The translations under genes and the position numbers were made by a program. From Hyphomicrobiales bacterium (GTDB lineage Bacteria; Pseudomonadota; Alphaproteobacteria; Rhizobiales; Devosiaceae), in assembly GCA_027487555.1 (NCBI GenBank), contig JAIYDI010000020.1, positions 62,001-126,000 of the forward strand: DNA of 64,000 nt, in the 5' to 3' direction. The notes beneath the pieces are model-generated. The model was not told where the DNA came from. It saw nothing but the letters and a program-made list of their open reading frames with translations, and ran no database searches. How positions within the stretch are numbered: position 1 is the stretch's first letter; every line of letters starts with the position of its first letter. This document shows positions 63,395 through 64,000 of the stretch, one piece after another.

Positions 63395-63438
63395 TGCCCT
63401 CGTTTACGCGATTGCCGATGGCAATCAAGCCCCGAGGG
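63395..63438 (-). promoter_or_regulatory. Nested hairpin in the tatC-serS gap
   Basis: Outer 7-bp stem GCCCTCG (63395-63401) / CGAGGGC (63432-63438) encloses an inner perfect stem GATTGCC (63409-63415) / GGCAATC (63419-63425). It sits about 22 bases upstream of the serS start on the minus strand. Confidence 0.45.
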
Positions 63439-63483
63439 CATGGGCTTTCAATAGCCACCTGCCCTCGTCGTGAAGGCGGGCGG

Positions 63484-63999
63484 CTATGAAGAGCTGGATG
63501 GGGAGGTCGTTGCCGGCGCGGTCGCAGCAGAAGGTGTCGCGGCCACCGCAGTTTCCGCTGGTTCAGCTGCCGTCGCTTCGGCCTCCTCGGCTGCCTTGCG
63601 GGCAGCTTCGGCCGCTGCGCGGCGCTTCTCGATGAAGCCTACCGAGAGGATCGACACCTCGTAGAGCAGATAAAGCGGCAGTGACAGGCCGAGTTGCGAT
63701 ATCGGGTCGGGCGGTGTGATCAGGGCTGCAAAGATCAGGATGATCACGATAGCGTAGCGTCGGCCCTTCTCGAGCGTCTTCTTGCCAAGCAGATCGATCT
63801 GCGCCAGCAGCGTCAGGATGACAGGCAACTGGAAGCAGATGCCGAAAGCCAGGATCAGCGTCATAGCGAAGCTGAGGTACTCGCTGACCTTCATCAGCAG
63901 CCGCACTTCCGGGGTCTGCATGCCGAGGAAGAAGTGCAGCGCCATGGGCAGCACGGCGAAATAAACCAGCGAAGTGCCGAGCACGAACAGCAGCGGTGT
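63484..63999 (-). CDS. tatC: Sec-independent translocase subunit TatC (C-terminal part, N-terminus beyond window)
   Basis: The visible 171 or so residues include YFAVLPMALHFFLGMQTPEV, LPVILTLLAQIDL and ALITPPDPISQLGLSLPLYLLYE, typical of the second half of TatC, with the conserved P-D-P near the last helices. The tail is Ala-rich. TatC recognises twin-arginine signal peptides. The start lies past the right edge of the window. Confidence 0.93.
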   Translation of the reverse strand, partial: TPLLFVLGTSLVYFAVLPMALHFFLGMQTPEVRLLMKVSEYLSFAMTLILAFGICFQLPVILTLLAQIDLLGKKTLEKGRRYAIVIILIFAALITPPDPISQLGLSLPLYLLYEVSILSVGFIEKRRAAAEAARKAAEEAEATAAEPAETAVAATPSAATAPATTSPSSSS

Positions 64000-64000
64000 C

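Overview
The window is a 64 kb piece of an alphaproteobacterial chromosome of high GC content, most likely Hyphomicrobiales and plausibly Devosia or a close relative. This placement is an inference. It rests on the gene order eno-ftsB-pdhA-pdhB-pdhC-lpdA-lipA-ratA, the fused IspDF, the dusB-ntrB-ntrC-ntrY-ntrX-hfq-hflX cluster, fused SecDF, a zinc-knuckle-less MetG, GTTC-N7-GTTC LexA boxes and a DUF1127 microprotein. I see no phage, insertion sequence, CRISPR array or rRNA. The region is densely packed core genome, with one roughly 500-base gene-poor stretch at 32.4-32.9 kb.

Layout. 0-3.4 kb: msrA (runs off the left edge), an NAD-dependent epimerase and enolase. 3.5-12.3 kb: ftsB and the pyruvate dehydrogenase operon, interrupted by a yeast-type cytosine deaminase gene and an SGNH hydrolase gene, then lipA and a RatA/COQ10-like gene. 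12.3-14 kb (minus): cinA/pncC and ispDF. 14.1-23.5 kb: dusB, the two nitrogen two-component pairs ntrBC and ntrYX, hfq and hflX. 23.5-32.4 kb: mazG, a hydratase, a nucleoside hydrolase, ssb, a 2H phosphoesterase-like gene, uvrA, DUF2200 and an M19 dipeptidase. ssb and uvrA each have a perfect LexA box. 32.4-43.9 kb: a DUF1127 gene, a G3E GTPase with a Zur-like operator, a GST, trmFO, a DUF4153 membrane protein with a secreted partner, a likely complex-I assembly pair (NDUFAF6-like and NDUFAF3-like), and secDF-yajC. 44-52.3 kb: a DUF815 AAA protein, a mutarotase-like protein, and a minus-strand operon rlpA-dac-tmk-holB-metG, then an alpha/beta hydrolase. 52.4-57 kb: metH behind a perfect 20-base palindrome, followed by a small G3E-like fragment protein and a small membrane protein. 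57-64 kb: tRNA-Leu(GAG), a lone SpoA/FliN-like protein, lipB, DUF4282, DoxX, rimO, a REP-like palindrome pair, ferredoxin, and surE, serS and tatC (runs off the right edge).

How the genes fit together. PdhA/PdhB/PdhC/Lpd form the pyruvate dehydrogenase complex. PdhB and PdhC both carry lipoyl domains, and lipA and lipB in the same window supply the lipoate. Enolase feeds the pathway from glycolysis. NtrBC and NtrYX control nitrogen and probably redox responses, with Hfq downstream for RNA regulation. ssb and uvrA form an SOS repair block. No wholly new multi-gene system is evident. The less described items are the cytosine deaminase inside the PDH operon, the mini-G3E protein after metH, the 2H phosphoesterase in the SOS block, the complex-I assembly pair and the DUF4153/secreted-protein pair.
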